64,000 nucleotides of DNA from Rhodobacter sp. (lineage in GTDB: Bacteria; Pseudomonadota; Alphaproteobacteria; Rhodobacterales; Rhodobacteraceae). Where the stretch lies: NCBI GenBank assembly GCA_020637595.1, contig JACKKE010000006.1, positions 1 through 64,000 of the forward strand, read 5' to 3'. The position numbers and the translations under genes are program-made. Each line of letters starts with the position of its first letter. Positions within the stretch are counted from its first letter, which is position 1. The notes beneath the pieces were generated by a model. The model was given only the letters and a program-made list of their open reading frames with translations. It was not told the DNA's origin and made no database searches. Shown here in pieces: positions 45,987 to 54,249 of the stretch.

Positions 45987-46697
45987 ATGAACACCTTCTT
46001 TTTCGGCATCTACCCCTATATCGCCCTCAGCGTCCTGATCCTGGGTTCTGTCGCGCGCTATGAACGCGATCCGTTCACCTGGAAAAGCTCCTCCAGCCAG
46101 CTCCTCAGGCGGCGGCAATTGATGATCGGCTCGATCCTGTTCCACGTGGGCGTGCTGTTCATCTTTGCCGGGCATCTCTTTGGCCTGCTGGTCCCGCACC
46201 AGATCTATGAGATGATCGGCATCCACGCCGAGGCAAAGCAGGTGCTGGCCGCCAGCGCCGGTGGCATCGCCGGTGTCGCTGCGATCATCGGCGGCGCGAT
46301 GTTGGCCCACCGGCGGCTCAGCGACCCGCGCATCCGCGCCACGTCGAGCTTCTGGGACACCGCCATCCTGCTTCTGCTGCTGGCGCAACTGGCGCTGGGA
46401 TTGATCAGCGTGCCCTTCAGCCTGGCAAGCTATGAAGAGGGCGAGGTGCTGAAGTTCATGGCCTGGGCGCAGGGGATCTTCACCTTCCGCTCCGGCGCGG
46501 CCGCGCAGATCGCCGATGTCGGTCTGATCTACAAGCTGCATATCGTGCTGGGGCTGACGATCTTCCTGGTCTTCCCCTTTACCCGGCTGGTGCACATCCT
46601 TTCGGGGATCGCCGCGCCCTTCCGCTATCTCTTCACGCGGACGGGTTATCAGATCGTGCGCTCGCGCCGCCAGGCGCCGCGCACCCCGGCGGAGTGA
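45987..46697 (+). CDS. narI: respiratory nitrate reductase gamma subunit (cytochrome b)
   Basis: This 236-residue membrane subunit starts MNTFFFGIYPYIALSVLILG and has five membrane helices. Conserved histidines LFHVGVLFIFAGHLFG and YKLHIVLGLTIFLVFPFTRLVHILS are the probable axial ligands of haems bD and bP. It oxidises quinol on the periplasmic side and anchors NarGH. It starts 13 bp after narJ. Confidence 0.98.
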   Translation: MNTFFFGIYPYIALSVLILGSVARYERDPFTWKSSSSQLLRRRQLMIGSILFHVGVLFIFAGHLFGLLVPHQIYEMIGIHAEAKQVLAASAGGIAGVAAIIGGAMLAHRRLSDPRIRATSSFWDTAILLLLLAQLALGLISVPFSLASYEEGEVLKFMAWAQGIFTFRSGAAAQIADVGLIYKLHIVLGLTIFLVFPFTRLVHILSGIAAPFRYLFTRTGYQIVRSRRQAPRTPAE

Positions 46698-46702
46698 GGG
46701 TC

Positions 46703-47500
46703 ATGGGGGACACGCTCTTTCCCGATCTGGTGGTGAATGGCGAGCATATCCCGCACACTGCCGTCGCCGCCGAGGTGCAGAACCACACCGCGCCAAAGGG
46801 CAAGCCCGGGCTTGCCTGGCGCAAGGCGGCCAAGGCGCTGGCGATGCGCGCGCTTCTGTTGCAAGAGGCGCGCCGCCGGGGCCTGACCCCCGTGCCCGAG
46901 GTGCTGTCCCCGGGGCGCATCGAAACCGGGGACGAGGCCCTGATCCGCCAGCTTCTGGATGAGGCTGTGCAGGTGCCGGCCCCGTCCGACACGGCGGTGC
47001 GGGACGAATGGGCGCGCGACCCCGAGAGGTTCCGCGCACCGCCCCTGTGGGAGGTCTCGCATATCCTGATCGCCTGCGATCCCCGTGATGAGGCCGCGCG
47101 CGCGGCTGCCAAAGCCCGGGCCGAGGCGCTGACCGACCGGCTGCGCCGCGATCCCGGGGCCTTTGCCCGGCTTGCGGCCGAGCACAGCGATTGTGGCTCC
47201 AGAACGGCCGGCGGATCGCTGGGGCAGATCGGGCCGGGCGATACCGTGCCCGAGTTCGAAGCGGCGCTGCGGACTCTGGCGCAGGGCGACATTCTGGCCG
47301 AACCGGTGCTCAGCCGTCATGGCTGGCATGTCATCCGCCTCGATGCCGTGGCGATTGGCGAGGTTCTGCCCTTTGACGCCGTGCGCCCGGCGATCGCCGC
47401 GGCGCTGGAGAAAGCCGCCTGGGTGCGGGCGGCGCGGGATTTCGCCGAGGGGTTGACGGCGGCGGCGCGGATCACCGGGATTGACCTTTCGCGGTCGTGA
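46703..47500 (+). CDS. parvulin-type peptidyl-prolyl isomerase of the nar operon
   Basis: This 265-residue protein has an N-terminal helical region and a rotamase domain from about residue 110 (WEVSHILIACDP, EHSDCGSRTAGGSLGQIGPGD, ALRTLAQGDILAEPVLSRHGWHVIRLD). No signal peptide is seen, so it acts in the cytoplasm. A parvulin gene directly after narI is known from Pseudomonas nar operons and suggests help in folding NarGH. The start ATG follows GGAG 8 bp upstream; a GTG 9 bp earlier is possible. Confidence 0.92.
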   Translation: MGDTLFPDLVVNGEHIPHTAVAAEVQNHTAPKGKPGLAWRKAAKALAMRALLLQEARRRGLTPVPEVLSPGRIETGDEALIRQLLDEAVQVPAPSDTAVRDEWARDPERFRAPPLWEVSHILIACDPRDEAARAAAKARAEALTDRLRRDPGAFARLAAEHSDCGSRTAGGSLGQIGPGDTVPEFEAALRTLAQGDILAEPVLSRHGWHVIRLDAVAIGEVLPFDAVRPAIAAALEKAAWVRAARDFAEGLTAAARITGIDLSRS

Positions 47501-47555
47501 TCGGCGTGCCAAGAAGCAGACCCGCGACCTTTCCAGTCCCCCCAAGGAGACAACC

Positions 47556-48125
47556 ATGCAGTTGGCCTATACCCTCGCTGCCGGGCGCGGCGACACGAAC
47601 CTTCTCCTCCTGGGCCTCGCCCGGCGTCTGATGGCGCGGGGGCTGCGCCTTGCGGGAACGGTGCAGATCAACACCGATCGCGCCGATGGCGGACCGTGCG
47701 ATATGGACGTTCTGGTGCTGCCGAACGGGCCGGTTCTGCGGATTTCACAGTCGCTGGGGCGGGATTCGCGCGGCTGCCGCCTCGATCCCTCGGCGTTGGA
47801 GGCGGCCGTGGGCCATGTCGCGGCGTCGCTCGACGGGGCGGTGGATCTGCTGATCCTCAACAAGTTCGGCAAGCATGAGGCCGAGGGGCGCGGGTTTCGC
47901 CCGCTCATCGCCGAAGCCGCGCTGCGCGGGATCCCGGTTCTGACTGGCCTCAACGGGCTGAACCGCGACGCGTTCCAGGAATTTGCCGGCGGGCTGGCGG
48001 TCGAGGTCACGCCCCGTGCTGCGGACCTCGAGGCCTGGTGCCGTGCGGCGCTGGGCCTGACCGCCAGCCCGCCGCAAGACAACGGGGCAGGGGGTCTGGG
48101 CCAACCCGCACCCGTCGCAGGGTGA
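47556..48125 (+). CDS. DUF2478 family protein
   Basis: This 189-residue protein starts MQLAYTLAAGRGDTNLLLLG, which resembles a degenerate P-loop, and contains GPCDMDVLVLPNGPVLRISQ and DLLILNKFGKHEAEGRGFRPLIAEA, the core of DUF2478. Genes of this family tend to occur near molybdenum-enzyme loci, so a role in molybdenum or cofactor delivery to NarG is plausible but unproven. AAGGAGA precedes the ATG. It appears to be the last gene of the nar operon. Confidence 0.85.
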   Translation: MQLAYTLAAGRGDTNLLLLGLARRLMARGLRLAGTVQINTDRADGGPCDMDVLVLPNGPVLRISQSLGRDSRGCRLDPSALEAAVGHVAASLDGAVDLLILNKFGKHEAEGRGFRPLIAEAALRGIPVLTGLNGLNRDAFQEFAGGLAVEVTPRAADLEAWCRAALGLTASPPQDNGAGGLGQPAPVAG

Positions 48126-48155
48126 CGCGATTCCGGCTGCGCATCGTCCACAGGC

Positions 48156-48183
48156 AAAAGCCCCCCACCGAACGGCGGGGGGC
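48156..48183 (-). terminator. hairpin terminator between nar operon and fadL-like gene
   Basis: GCCCCCCACCG and CGGCGGGGGGC form an 11-bp stem with an A-C mismatch and a two-base loop. On the minus strand it ends in GGGGGGCTTTTG, so it terminates the fadL-like gene; it may also slow transcripts leaving the nar operon. Confidence 0.75.
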
Positions 48184-48204
48184 CTTGGCAAAGACCGTCT
48201 CAGG

Positions 48205-49479
48205 TCAGAACCGGCGGGTCCAGCCGACCGACAGCCCCAGCTGGTTCATGCGCAGCGCGATGTCCGACCCGGGGGTCGGGCCGCCGGGCAGCACCTCGGG
48301 GCCCGAGAGGCGGACCTCGGGGGCGTAGACCACAGCAAAGTCGATGCTGTCACGGGCGTTGCGGTGATAGGTGCCGCCAAAGGTGAAATGGTCCTCGACG
48401 ATCCCCGGCGCCAGGATCCCCAGCGTCACATCCTCGGCGCCCATCGGGTTGCTGGAATGGGCATAGCCCGCGCGCCAGGTCATCCGGTCGTTCTGCCGCC
48501 ACTCAAAGCCCAGCCGCACGACGTTGACGTCATCCCAGCCAAACCCCGATCCGCCCGGTGCGCCCAGTGCACCCAGGCCGAACGCATTGCCGATCGCCGG
48601 GATGTCGCTGTAATAGATGCGCTGGGCGTCCAGCATCACCGTCAGGTTGGGGGCCGCCTGCCAGGCGACGCCCAGGGTGATCTGCGCGGGAATGTCGAAA
48701 TCGCCGCCGCCTTCGAAGAGGCCGGCGTAGCGGTCGAACTCGGTCATGTCAAAGCGCGTCTGCCCCGACACGCCCAGCGCGAGCCCCGGCGCCAGATCGA
48801 CCTGCGCGCCCAGCCGCAGCCCCAGACCATACGAGAAGTCGTGCCCGTTGTTGGTCAGCCGCGTCGGGTCGACCGACATCCCGCCAAAGGCGCCCAGACC
48901 GTTCGCCTGAAAGGTCTGCATCGCCAGCGTCGGCGCGATGCCGAAGCGAACCGGACCGGCCTCGTTCGCATAGCTGACCGAGACGAACATCTGCATCAGG
49001 TCGACGCCGGCCGGGCCGCCGCAGAACACGCCGGGGCCGCCGCCGCAACCGGGGCTGGTGTTGGTGATGTTCGGGAACGAGGTGTTCATGCCCCCGTTGC
49101 CGAACACCGATACGCCCAGCGTGCCGCTGTTCAGCGGCCGGATCCAGCCAAAGTTCGGGATCAGGAAGATCTCGCGGCCACTGTCGAACGAGCCGGGCGC
49201 GATAAAGGCGGTGCCGGTCGCGTCATAGCCGCGAAACGGCATGAACAGTTCGGCCCCCAGGCTCATCTGTCCGGACATGCCGGCGATGGCGGCGGGGTTG
49301 ATCGCCTGCGACATCGCATCCTGGCCGAGGATCGCGACACCGGCGCCGCCCTGGCTGCGTTGAATGGCGCCGAAACCCAGCGGAAAATACCCTTCGGTCG
49401 CCTGCGCGGGGGTGATCCCGGCGATCAGGCTCACCGATACCAAACCGGCACCGATGCGGAGCGTGGCCCCTTTTGTCAT
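48205..49479 (-). CDS. OmpP1/FadL/TodX family outer-membrane transporter
   Basis: This 424-residue protein has a signal peptide (MTKGATLRIGAGLVSVSLIAG, cleavage at PAQA-TEG) and the FadL N-terminal hatch motif GFGAIQRSQGGAGVAILGQDAMSQAINPAA. The rest is a series of amphipathic strands ending in an aromatic residue (GWTRRF), as expected of a beta-barrel. It would take up hydrophobic compounds. The second ATG of ATGACAATG (49479) sits 6 bp after GGGAGG and is preferred to the first (49485). Confidence 0.9.
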   Translation of the reverse strand: MTKGATLRIGAGLVSVSLIAGITPAQATEGYFPLGFGAIQRSQGGAGVAILGQDAMSQAINPAAIAGMSGQMSLGAELFMPFRGYDATGTAFIAPGSFDSGREIFLIPNFGWIRPLNSGTLGVSVFGNGGMNTSFPNITNTSPGCGGGPGVFCGGPAGVDLMQMFVSVSYANEAGPVRFGIAPTLAMQTFQANGLGAFGGMSVDPTRLTNNGHDFSYGLGLRLGAQVDLAPGLALGVSGQTRFDMTEFDRYAGLFEGGGDFDIPAQITLGVAWQAAPNLTVMLDAQRIYYSDIPAIGNAFGLGALGAPGGSGFGWDDVNVVRLGFEWRQNDRMTWRAGYAHSSNPMGAEDVTLGILAPGIVEDHFTFGGTYHRNARDSIDFAVVYAPEVRLSGPEVLPGGPTPGSDIALRMNQLGLSVGWTRRF

Positions 49480-49973
49480 TGTCATCCTCCCTCCCGTGCA
49501 GTGTTTTCTGTTGAAAAACACGGTTTCGGCCGGTCTGCCACGCGGCAGCCTCCTCCCGGCCGAATCCAATCATATATCCATATATTACGTTTCAAATTTG
49601 TTTTTCGGGATTCGCGGCCTGTCGCAAAACGCTGCGTCCCGTTTGCCACAGTCGGTCCGGCGCGCGGGCGCGGCCGGTCCGCGCCTCGGGACAGTGCGAC
49701 CGGAGATGGGGATCGCCCCTGATTTACCCCGGATCCGGCCCCGGTCGATCTCCAACCCGGAGTGCATAACCTTAGCCCTGAGGCTTAGAATCCGGTAATA
49801 AACCCCAGGTATATTGATCGTCCGCGGCTTCAGGCGGCTACTCGACCGGCGGCCAGCAAGGGCGTGGACGGAAACCGGATTGCCCGGCGTTTCTGACATC
49901 ATCCCCTGGCCGCGAAACGGCGACAGTCTCGGCATCACGCCCTGCCGTTGCCGAACGGAGCGAGGGGATAAAC
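49480..49973. other. divergent intergenic region between fadL-like gene and cytochrome
   Basis: About 490 bp without a convincing gene. A strongly AT-rich patch (49569-49612) holds a possible minus-strand promoter for the porin: TTGAAA (complement of 49590-49595) and TATGAT (complement of 49569-49574), 15 bp apart. On the plus strand TATATT at 49810-49815 could be a -10 box for the cytochrome gene. GAGCGAGGGG before 49974 is the cytochrome ribosome site. Confidence 0.4.
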
Positions 49974-50579
49974 ATGACAATAGTGCGGACTGCGCTCATG
50001 GCGGCGACCACAGCCCTGACCCTTTGGGGCGGGGCGGCGGCAGCCCAGGCGTTTGAAGAGATTGATAATCCGGGGCGGATTCTGGCCTCGAACTGCTTTC
50101 AGTGCCACGGAACAGACGGGCAGGGTGCGCGCGGCGGCTTCGAGCGGCTGGAGGTGCGAGAGATCGTCAGCGAGATGCGCGAAATGGCGCGGCAGACCAA
50201 TCCACGCGGCGAGAAAGCGATCATGGTGATCCACGCCCAGGCCTATTCGACGCAGCAGGTGGCGCTGATCGCGGATTACCTGGCAACCATGTGCCAGACC
50301 TGCAGCCCGGATGACGGCGGTGGCCGGGAACGGGTGAGGCTGCGTGTCACCCGCAGCCAATATGGTGATGTCGTTTCGGATATCGCCGATCTGACCTGCC
50401 TTGAGGCGTGCGATCGTGCGGCGACGCGCCTCGATCGGGGAACCAGCGTCACGCTGACTGCCGTGCCCGTCGACGGGCATCGTTTCCGCCGCTGGCGCGG
50501 CGATTGCGATGGCCGGACGCCGACCTGCACCCTCGACATCACCAGCGGCCGCAGCGCGACCGCGGTTTTCGGTCGCTAA
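49974..50579 (+). CDS. FccA/SoxE-like monohaem cytochrome c with C-terminal InlB-like domain
   Basis: This 201-residue protein has a signal peptide ending near AAAAQA. A cytochrome c domain (about residues 25-105) contains one haem site, Cys41-x-x-Cys44-His45 (NCFQCHGTDGQGARGG), and resembles the small subunit of flavocytochrome c sulfide dehydrogenase. Residues ~125-200 hold FRRWRGDCDGRTPTCTLDI and GRSATAVF, the pattern of a divergent InlB B-type repeat. This tail is not usual for FccA. The neighbouring flavoprotein gene, 24 bp on, is the expected partner, so periplasmic sulfide oxidation to cytochrome c is the likely role. Confidence 0.75.
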   Translation: MTIVRTALMAATTALTLWGGAAAAQAFEEIDNPGRILASNCFQCHGTDGQGARGGFERLEVREIVSEMREMARQTNPRGEKAIMVIHAQAYSTQQVALIADYLATMCQTCSPDDGGGRERVRLRVTRSQYGDVVSDIADLTCLEACDRAATRLDRGTSVTLTAVPVDGHRFRRWRGDCDGRTPTCTLDITSGRSATAVFGR

Positions 50580-50603
50580 GCGCGCCAAAGGACGGAGTTC
50601 ATC

Positions 50604-51971
50604 ATGGACCGCAGATCTTTCGTGACCCTGCTCACCGCCGGCGCTGCCGGACAGGCGATCACCCCCGCCGCCGCGCAGACCCGCGCCGCCGCGACCACCA
50701 TCCGGGCGGTCGTCGTCGGTGGCGGCATGTCCGGTGCCACCTGTGCGAAATACCTGGCGATGTGGGGCGCACGCTCGGGCATCGACATCGCCGTGACCCT
50801 GGTCGAGGCCAGCGCCCGCTATCCCTCGTGCATCATGTCGAACGGCGTGCTTGTCGGAGAGCGCACGATGGCGCAGCAATATTACGACTATGATGCGCTC
50901 AGCGCCAATCACGGGGTGCGCGTGGTAACCGCCAGCGTCGCGCGCGTGGATCCCGATGCACAGGTGGTCACGCTCGATACCGGGCTGGAACTGGGCTATG
51001 ACAGGCTGGTTCTGGCGCCCGGGATCCAGTTCGACTATTCGCAGATCGCCATCAATGGCACCGGCATGAGCGCCGCCCAGGCCCGGGAACAGGTGCCCCA
51101 TGCCTGGAAGGCCGGCCCGCAGACCGAGGCGCTGCGCGACCAGATCCAGGGGATCCGCAGTGGGCAGCATGTCGTGGTGACGGTGCCGCGCTCGCCCTAT
51201 CGCTGTCCGCCGGGGCCGTATGAGCGGGTCTGCGCGATTGCCGACTGGCTGGGCCGCAACCGCAGCGGGTCGCGGGTGATCGTGCTGGACGAAAACGCCG
51301 GCATCACCGCCGAGCGGGTCAATTTCGGCCGTGCCTTTACTCAGACGCACCTCAACATCGACTACTATCCCAACGCGGTGATTGACAGCGTGGATTTCGA
51401 TGCAGGCGCCCTGAGCGCCAAGACGGTGACGATGCGCACCCCGGTGACCAAGACCAACCCGGTCACCGGCGCGACCAGCGGCGGGCCGGTCGGCAGCTTC
51501 CAGGCTGCCGTGGTCAACTATATCGCGCCGCATAAGGCCGGGCAGGTGGTTATCGACGCGCTGGGGTCGGTGGCGGGCGGCCTGGCCGACGGGCGCTGGG
51601 CGGTGATCGACGAACTGACTTATGAGACGCGGGTGCCGCGCATCCATGTGGTGGGCGACGCCATCGCCTCGAAGCAGCCCAAGGCCGGGCATATCGGCAA
51701 TCAGCAGGGCAAGGTCTGCGCCGATGCGATCCTGCGGCTGGAAACCGGAAACGACCCGTTCTCGGCGCCGGTGACCAACTCGGCGTGCTATACCCCGATC
51801 ACCCGCGATACCGCCTCGTGGCTGACCGCGGTCTTCGCCTATAACGCCGCCGCGGGCGAGATGCAGGTCTCGCCGCCGGGGGTGGTCGAAAGCCCGGACG
51901 GCGCCACCCGCGCCAATTTCGAGGCGATGCAGCATTGGTTCGCCGCCTTGATGAGCGACACGTTCGGCTGA
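50604..51971 (+). CDS. FccB/SoxF-like flavoprotein (sulfide dehydrogenase flavin subunit)
   Basis: This 455-residue protein has a Tat signal (MDRRSFVTLLTAGAAG) for folded export. VVVGGGMSGATCAKYL is the FAD-binding motif. Cys76 in YPSCIMSNGV matches the residue that covalently holds FAD in flavocytochrome c. Cys201 (SPYRCPPGPYERV) and Cys372 (QQGKVCADA) match the active-site disulfide pair that accepts sulfide. With the preceding cytochrome it would form a periplasmic sulfide:cytochrome c oxidoreductase. No other sox genes are in the window. GGACGGAG lies before the ATG. Confidence 0.85.
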   Translation: MDRRSFVTLLTAGAAGQAITPAAAQTRAAATTIRAVVVGGGMSGATCAKYLAMWGARSGIDIAVTLVEASARYPSCIMSNGVLVGERTMAQQYYDYDALSANHGVRVVTASVARVDPDAQVVTLDTGLELGYDRLVLAPGIQFDYSQIAINGTGMSAAQAREQVPHAWKAGPQTEALRDQIQGIRSGQHVVVTVPRSPYRCPPGPYERVCAIADWLGRNRSGSRVIVLDENAGITAERVNFGRAFTQTHLNIDYYPNAVIDSVDFDAGALSAKTVTMRTPVTKTNPVTGATSGGPVGSFQAAVVNYIAPHKAGQVVIDALGSVAGGLADGRWAVIDELTYETRVPRIHVVGDAIASKQPKAGHIGNQQGKVCADAILRLETGNDPFSAPVTNSACYTPITRDTASWLTAVFAYNAAAGEMQVSPPGVVESPDGATRANFEAMQHWFAALMSDTFG

Positions 51972-52153
51972 TTGCGGTTGGGAGACGGTCGGACGGACAG
52001 CGCCGCGGGTTGCCCGCGGCGCTGTTCGTCCTGGGGGGCTGTGCCACGGGGTGAACCGGTGGGGATTGATCGCGGGGCGGCGGACTCTCTAGGATCGGCG
52101 GATCCCGGCCGGGCCGGTCTGCCCGCCGCGCGCATCAGCAACAGGAGAACGCC

Positions 52154-52549
52154 ATGAAGATCATCCGTGCAGGCTCGCAGCCTTCGACCACCGGCAGCCC
52201 GGACTATTTCACCGGCCGGGTGCGGCTGGATCCGCTGTGCCGGGCCGAGGAGCCGGGGCGGGTGGTCTGTGCCCATGTCACGTTTGAACCCGGCGCGCGC
52301 ACTGCGTGGCACACGCACCCGGCCGGGCAGACGGTCATCGTGACCTCGGGGGTTGGGCGCGCCCAGCAGGAAGGCGGCCCGATCGAGGAGATCCGCCCCG
52401 GCGACGTGGTCTGGTTCCCGGCCGGGGTGCGCCACTGGCACGGCGCCGCGCCCACGACGGCGATGAGCCATATCGCCATCCAGGAAGAGGTCGGCGGCGA
52501 GACGGTGGTCTGGCTCGAACCCGTGTCGGATGCCGACTATGGCGGTTGA
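52154..52549 (+). CDS. cupin-domain protein
   Basis: This 131-residue single-domain cupin has motif 1 HVTFEPGARTAWHTHPAGQ (His pair plus Gln/Glu metal ligands) and motif 2 RPGDVVWFPAGVRHWHGA. Such proteins bind Fe, Mn or Zn; some relatives are annotated as carboxymuconolactone-linked or hydroxynitrile-lyase-like cupins, but the reaction here is unknown. ACAGGAGAA precedes the ATG. It follows the flavoprotein gene on the same strand after 182 bp. Confidence 0.88.
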   Translation: MKIIRAGSQPSTTGSPDYFTGRVRLDPLCRAEEPGRVVCAHVTFEPGARTAWHTHPAGQTVIVTSGVGRAQQEGGPIEEIRPGDVVWFPAGVRHWHGAAPTTAMSHIAIQEEVGGETVVWLEPVSDADYGG

Positions 52550-52739
52550 GCGGATCCCCGCCACGCGCGGTGGGTGTTGCGTTGGATCAAGGACCGGAGG
52601 CTGCGGCGGTTCCATGCTGACAAAGGGCAGGGGCAGCGATTCTGCCTCGCGGTGACCGGCCACAGGGATCCCCGGGGCAGGGCGTAAGCGGTGCCGGACA
52701 GTGCGTCCACCGTTTTCTGCGTTGTCTACGGAGACTCCG

Positions 52740-53540
52740 ATGCGCATGACCCCTTTCATTCTGGCGGCCGGCCTGATGGCCCTTGCCGCGCCCGTTCCAG
52801 CCCAGACCCTTCGGGGCGACGGGTGGACTACCTTGCACCGGCTCGTCGCGAATGCAGCGCGCCGCGACAAGCAGAACACCATTATTTGCCTCGATGGCGA
52901 GGTGATGGGGCCGGATGGCCGTTGCGCTGACGGATCGAACCCGCCGCAACCTCAGCCGGGCGAGAACGCGTGCCAGTATGCCTATAACAACCAATGTGAC
53001 GAGTCTCGGTATGGAGGCACCGGCGCCTGCTATCCCGGCACCGATACCTATGACTGCACCAACCAGCGCCCGGGGGCGGATAGCTGCATCTATCACCACA
53101 ACAACCGCTGCGACGAACCCGGCCTCTGCGCCCCGGGCACCGATACGGCCGATTGCGCGCAGCGTTCGATCGGTGACAACGACAGCTGTCCTTGGGCGCA
53201 CAACAACCGCTGCGATGAGGCGCGCTATGGCGGGGCAGGGATCTGCGCCGACGGCACTGATACCTCGGATTGTCGGGGAACCCGGGGCGACCCGCCCGCA
53301 GACCGCGCCAACAGCTGCCAATGGGCCAATGACGGCGAGTGCGACGACCCGACGGTGCCGGGTCACCACACGTCGGCCTGCGCGCCCGGAACCGACACCA
53401 ACGACTGCAACCGGATGCTCGCAGATCCCGGCAACGGCTGTCGTTGGGCGCATGACGGCGAATGCGACGACCCGACCGTGCCGGGTCATATCACCAGCGC
53501 CTGCGCGCCGGGGACCGACAACGCGGATTGCGGGCGGTAA
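52740..53540 (+). CDS. secreted protein of five Cys-rich repeats
   Basis: This 266-residue protein has a signal peptide (MRMTPFILAAGLMALAAPVPAQ) and a short N-terminal region with two cysteines. Five repeats follow (nt ~52964-53536), each about 27-33 residues with four cysteines: a first C, then (W/Y/H)A-x-N-x-x-CD(E/D), a variable loop, C, and PGTDT-x-DC. Repeats 4 and 5 share DPTVPGH. The many disulfide-ready cysteines and acidic Asp-rich loops suggest a small disulfide- or Ca-stabilised fold outside the cytoplasm. Similar motifs occur in some alphaproteobacterial secreted proteases, but no enzyme domain is seen here. Confidence 0.8.
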   Translation: MRMTPFILAAGLMALAAPVPAQTLRGDGWTTLHRLVANAARRDKQNTIICLDGEVMGPDGRCADGSNPPQPQPGENACQYAYNNQCDESRYGGTGACYPGTDTYDCTNQRPGADSCIYHHNNRCDEPGLCAPGTDTADCAQRSIGDNDSCPWAHNNRCDEARYGGAGICADGTDTSDCRGTRGDPPADRANSCQWANDGECDDPTVPGHHTSACAPGTDTNDCNRMLADPGNGCRWAHDGECDDPTVPGHITSACAPGTDNADCGR

Positions 53541-53600
53541 GGTCGCGCCGCTTGCATGAACGGGCATGACCCGGAACACTGACGCAGGTCAGGAGGAGCC

Positions 53601-54188
53601 ATGCGCCAGAATCGAGTCGACCCCTTCGGCGCGTTGCACGCCGTGCCCGAGCGCGGCGGGTGGATGGGCAATCGGGGTTGTCTGCACGACGGTGCGGGGC
53701 AGATCCGGCGCGGTTGGCAGGGGCGGCGCTGGATCACCTGCGTCTGCGCGTTTCGCGGGCGCAAGCGGGCGCTGATGCAGCCCGGACGCTATACCGAGCT
53801 GTTCTTTCTCGACGAGGCGACAGCCTATGCCGTCGGGCACCGGCCCTGCGCGGAATGTCGCCGCGCCGACTGGCTGCGTTTTGCCGGGCGCTGGGCCGCG
53901 GTGTTCGGCCCGACGGGGGCCGAGGGGATCGACCGGGCTTTGCATGCGGCGCGGCTCGACGGGCGGGGGCGGCGGCTGGTGCCGGTTACCCCCGGGTCAG
54001 TGCCGGAGGGGGCGATGGTGGCCGAGGGTGCGGCGGTGCTGTTGCGCGCGCCCGAGGGCTGGCGGCGCTGGAGCTTTGCCGGCTACACGCCCGCCGAGGC
54101 CCCTGCCGGCCCGACCCGGCTCTTGACGCCCGAACCGCTGGCGCGGTTGATGGCAGCGGGGTTGCCGGTGCAGATCCGGGATGGATGA
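53601..54188 (+). CDS. conserved uncharacterised protein with RPCAEC motif
   Basis: This 195-residue protein follows AGGAGG. It contains YTELFFLDEATAYAVGHRPCAECRRADW, where the GHRPCAEC segment resembles the zinc-binding RPCxxC element of Ada-type DNA repair domains, and earlier cysteines (GCLHDG, WITCVCAF) might complete a site. The C-terminal half contains WRRWSFAGYTPAEAP. I do not assign a function. It is not linked by overlap to its neighbours. Confidence 0.7.
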   Translation: MRQNRVDPFGALHAVPERGGWMGNRGCLHDGAGQIRRGWQGRRWITCVCAFRGRKRALMQPGRYTELFFLDEATAYAVGHRPCAECRRADWLRFAGRWAAVFGPTGAEGIDRALHAARLDGRGRRLVPVTPGSVPEGAMVAEGAAVLLRAPEGWRRWSFAGYTPAEAPAGPTRLLTPEPLARLMAAGLPVQIRDG

Positions 54189-54249
54189 TTGCTTTGTTCA
54201 TTAATTTCTGCTTTGGTCGGCCCGACCGCAGTGACGAGGAGCATCCGTG

